Origin: JACRNA01 sp964366335
GTDB taxonomy: Bacteria; Patescibacteriota; Microgenomatia; CAZETR01; Amesbacteraceae
NCBI GenBank assembly: GCA_964366335.1
Contig: CAYITQ010000045.1
Coordinates: 1 to 5,108, forward strand
Direction of reading: 5' to 3'
Length of the DNA: 5,108 bases
The position numbers and the translations under genes are program-made. The notes below the pieces were generated by a model. It saw only the letters and a program-made list of their open reading frames with translations, had not been told where the DNA came from and did not search any database. Each line of letters begins with the position of its first letter. Position 1 is the stretch's first letter. Below, one piece after another: positions 2,685 to 5,108 of the stretch.

Positions 2685-5108
2685 ATGGATATTACTCGAC
2701 TTTATCCGATTGTTACTTTGCGGGATGGTGTAGTTTTTCCCCACACCGAACCGACCTTGAGTTTTGGCAGGTCAATCAGTGTTGCTGGAATTGAAGCCGC
2801 TATCAAATCCGATAAACAATTGGTATTTGTGGGTCAGAAAAATGATTCGCTAACCCCTAGCCCTTCCGATTTGTATGAAATAGGCACCTTGTGTGTGGTG
2901 GAACAATTTGCTCCGGTGAACAATGAATTATTAGCAAAAATCAAAGGTATTGCCAGAGTCAGGATTGGGCCGGTTTCCCAGGTGGAACCGTATTTTACAG
3001 CCCCGATAGAAGTTTTGCCGGAATCTTATCTTGAGTCCGACGAGACAGTGGCTATAGCCCGGCAAATATTAATGGAACTTAGGCACTTGTTTGATATGGG
3101 CCGGTCGGTAGATTTCCCGATTTTTATGCGCCTGATGTCCGGGGTGTCCGCCGCAGAGTTGGCTGACCAGGTGGCCAACATGCTGGATCTAAAGACTCCC
3201 ATCAAACAAAAATTGCTCGAGATTCTCTCAGTCGACGAACGTTTAAACGAAGCTTTGATATTATTGGCCCATGAAATAAAGGTAGTTGAATTGGAGCACA
3301 ATATCGCTCACCAGGCTCAAGCCAAATTTGACAAAAATTACAAAGAGCAAGTTCTTCGTGAACGCCAAAAAACCATATCCAAAGAATTGGAAAAATTGGG
3401 ATCAGAAACCACAGAAGACGAAGATGATTATGCCGTACTGCGGAAAAGAATCAAAACCTCAGGCATGCCCGACGATGTCCGTAAAAAGAGTGAAAAAGAA
3501 CTCTCCCGCCTGAAACAAATGAGCTTTAGTAATTCCGAATCAAATTATATCCGGACCTATCTGGAATGGTTGTGTGACATGCCCTGGAACAAATCGTCCA
3601 AAAACAATGTTTCTATGACCCGGGCCTCACGGATTTTGGATGAAGACCATTTTGGTTTAGAGAAAGCCAAGGAAAGAATTATGGAATATCTGGCGGTTAT
3701 GAAGCTTCGGCATGCTCAGAAGTCGCCAGATAAAGATGGCATATCGGGGACTATTTTATGCTTTGCCGGGCCCCCGGGTGTCGGAAAGACCTCAATCGGT
3801 AAATCCATCGCCCGGGCCCTCGGTCGCAAATTTGTGAGAATTTCCTTAGGAGGAATCCGTGATGAGGCGGAAATACGCGGTCACAGAAGAACTTATGTCG
3901 GGGCACTCCCGGGCAGGATTATCCAAGGGATCAAGACTGCCGGGACCAAAAATCCGGTCTTTATGCTCGACGAGCTGGACAAACTGGCCTCAGATTACCG
4001 GGGAGATCCTTCATCAGCTCTTCTTGAGGCCCTAGATCCCGAACAAAATAACGCTTTCTCTGATCATTATCTGGAAGTACCGTTTGATCTTTCCAATGCC
4101 ATTTTTATCGCCACGGCCAACAATATAGACACCATACCCTCGGCCCTGCGGGATAGATTGGAAGTGATTCATTTTTCAGGCTATACCCTGGATGAAAAGG
4201 TCAATATTGCCAAAAATTATCTCTGGCCCAAAAATCTGACAAAGTCGGCCCTACCTGCCAGCTTAAAGATGGAAGACGCGGCCCTTAAGGAAATAGCTCA
4301 GCGGTATACGCGGGAAGCGGGGGTGCGGAATTTAGAACGCAATTTAGCCAAGATCGGCCGGAAAATTGCCAGAAAAATTGCCGAGAAGAGAAAAGTAAAT
4401 TTAAATAATAAAATTTCTGTCATTGATGTCCATAAATATTTGGGTCCCCAGAGATTGCCGGAGACCCTAGCTGAAACCAGAGATGAGATTGGGATGAGTA
4501 CCGGTCTGGCCTGGACAGCTGCCGGCGGAGATATCTTGTTTATTGAGGTGGCTCATATGCCGGGCAAGGGTGAACTGCAGTTGACGGGACAGCTGGGTGA
4601 TGTTATGAAAGAATCGGCTAAAGCCGCCTTTTCATATATCAGAAGCCGCTGGGACAAATTACAGCTCAAGGAAGATTTTTACAAGGAGCTGGATATTCAT
4701 ATCCATGTTCCTGAGGGAGCCGTTCCCAAAGACGGGCCTTCAGCCGGAATTGCGATTGCCACCGCCGTCATTTCGTCTCTGACTGATTTGCCGGTCCGCC
4801 GTGAGGTAGCCATGACTGGAGAAATTACTTTGCGCGGAAGAGTGCTTGAAATTGGCGGAGTCAAAGAAAAAGTCATAGCTGCGCACCGGGCGGGAATTAC
4901 GACCGTAATTTTGCCCAAAGATAATGAGAAAGATCTGCTGGAATTACCCCTGCGGGTCAAAAAAGAACTGAAGTTTCATTTTGTCAATCACCTTGATGAA
5001 GTCTTAAAAATTGCTCTCAAGCTCGTTCCTTCTGATAAAATGGAGCAAGTTCAATGGCCTCATCGTCTAACGGTTAGGACGTCAGGTTCTCAACCTGATA
5101 ATCGGAGT
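2685..5108 (+). CDS. lon: ATP-dependent protease Lon (LonA type), no stop within window
   Basis: The frame encodes at least 808 residues. In order it has an N-terminal substrate-binding domain starting PIVTLRDGVVFPHT (8-21); a coiled-coil linker near LRERQKTISKELEKLG; an AAA+ module with Walker A GPPGVGKT (362-369, K368), Walker B MLDELDK (D429, E430), sensor-1 N479, RDRLEV (489-494) and sensor-2 R548 in GVRNLER; and a protease domain with KDGPSAG (catalytic S686) and GGVKEK (catalytic K729). Spacing matches E. coli Lon with an offset of 6-7 residues. It degrades misfolded and regulatory proteins in the cytoplasm. An in-frame TAA two codons before the ATG at 2685 fixes the start. E. coli Lon ends at 784 residues; here the Lon-like ending (IALKLVPSDK) reaches residue 785, near 5039, but no stop follows. 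The frame continues across the tRNA-Glu promoter and at least 53 nt of the tRNA. Confidence 0.96.
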   Translation, partial: MDITRLYPIVTLRDGVVFPHTEPTLSFGRSISVAGIEAAIKSDKQLVFVGQKNDSLTPSPSDLYEIGTLCVVEQFAPVNNELLAKIKGIARVRIGPVSQVEPYFTAPIEVLPESYLESDETVAIARQILMELRHLFDMGRSVDFPIFMRLMSGVSAAELADQVANMLDLKTPIKQKLLEILSVDERLNEALILLAHEIKVVELEHNIAHQAQAKFDKNYKEQVLRERQKTISKELEKLGSETTEDEDDYAVLRKRIKTSGMPDDVRKKSEKELSRLKQMSFSNSESNYIRTYLEWLCDMPWNKSSKNNVSMTRASRILDEDHFGLEKAKERIMEYLAVMKLRHAQKSPDKDGISGTILCFAGPPGVGKTSIGKSIARALGRKFVRISLGGIRDEAEIRGHRRTYVGALPGRIIQGIKTAGTKNPVFMLDELDKLASDYRGDPSSALLEALDPEQNNAFSDHYLEVPFDLSNAIFIATANNIDTIPSALRDRLEVIHFSGYTLDEKVNIAKNYLWPKNLTKSALPASLKMEDAALKEIAQRYTREAGVRNLERNLAKIGRKIARKIAEKRKVNLNNKISVIDVHKYLGPQRLPETLAETRDEIGMSTGLAWTAAGGDILFIEVAHMPGKGELQLTGQLGDVMKESAKAAFSYIRSRWDKLQLKEDFYKELDIHIHVPEGAVPKDGPSAGIAIATAVISSLTDLPVRREVAMTGEITLRGRVLEIGGVKEKVIAAHRAGITTVILPKDNEKDLLELPLRVKKELKFHFVNHLDEVLKIALKLVPSDKMEQVQWPHRLTVRTSGSQPDNRS
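5033..5041 (+). promoter_or_regulatory. Extended -10 promoter of tRNA-Glu inside lon
   Basis: TGATAAAAT lies within the last Lon-like codons, 14 nt before the tRNA 5' end at 5056. A start near 5048 would leave a leader of about 8 nt. TTGCTC at 5011 is a poor -35 with a 19-bp spacer. The motif also contains TGA and TAA stops, but in a frame lon does not use. Confidence 0.5.
5056..5108 (+). tRNA. tRNA-Glu (CUC anticodon), 3' part beyond window
   Basis: Acceptor 5' strand GGCCTCA, linker TC, D-arm GTCT/GGAC with loop AACGGTTA, anticodon stem TCAGG/CCTGA with loop TTCTCAA, then the variable loop and the first T-stem bases. The anticodon CTC at 5089-5091 reads the glutamate codon GAG. The beginning closely matches the usual tRNA-Glu start (GGCC.CATCGTCTA.CGGTTAGGAC). 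The acceptor 3' strand and most of the T-arm lie outside the window. It is on the same strand as lon and lies wholly inside the open lon frame as far as visible. Confidence 0.92.

Noticed and set aside
3026..3513. Open frames inside lon (minus 3026-3301, plus 3286-3513)
   Set aside because: Lon is continuous and conserved through this stretch, so these are shadow frames.
4697..4960. 87-codon minus-strand frame over the Lon protease domain
   Set aside because: It is antisense to the catalytic Ser/Lys region of Lon; its composition reflects the complement of conserved codons.

Overview
The window looks like part of a small, AT-rich bacterial genome. My best guess is a member of the Candidate Phyla Radiation (Patescibacteria), perhaps the Microgenomates side. 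This is an inference from compact genes, very short gaps, weak or absent Shine-Dalgarno sites, tRNA genes without an encoded CCA end, and gene types such as a minimal RsmB/NOP-type methyltransferase and a stand-alone LabA-like NYN protein. No marker gene here proves it.

Layout: everything left of about position 2645 reads leftwards on the minus strand. Starting from position 2645 this is an RsmB/NOP-family RNA m5C methyltransferase (2645-1833), tRNA-Gln(CUG) (1750-1680), a NYN/PIN-like putative RNase (1570-1046), a small GIY-YIG nuclease-fold protein (942-694) and a VTT/DedA-like membrane protein that leaves the window at its left edge (632 to <1). A 39-bp divergent promoter region separates the methyltransferase from lon, which reads rightwards (2685 to >5108). 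Lon is an intact LonA-type ATP-dependent protease in every visible motif, but it has no stop codon in the window. Its frame runs straight through the first 53 nt of a same-strand tRNA-Glu(CUC) gene that begins at 5056.

One item on the plus strand stands apart. A textbook sigma70 promoter (TTGACA, 17 bp, TATAAT; 954-982) drives no ORF. It is followed by a roughly 59-nt stretch that folds into a two-part hairpin and ends in six T residues (989-1047). This is a strong candidate for a small RNA, antisense to the gap between the NYN and GIY-YIG genes.

Regulation: the other promoters share a TGnTAnnnT extended -10 motif (often exactly TGATAAAAT) placed 6-8 nt before the start codon, or 8-14 nt before the mature tRNA end. 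This predicts leaderless mRNAs for the methyltransferase, VTT and lon genes, and for the NYN gene with a plain TATAAT. Hairpins without U-tracts follow the methyltransferase and GIY-YIG genes. A long imperfect inverted repeat abuts the 3' end of tRNA-Gln. The protein genes fit housekeeping roles (rRNA/tRNA modification, RNA processing, protein quality control, membrane lipid handling). I see no CRISPR array, transposase, phage gene or recognised defence operon.
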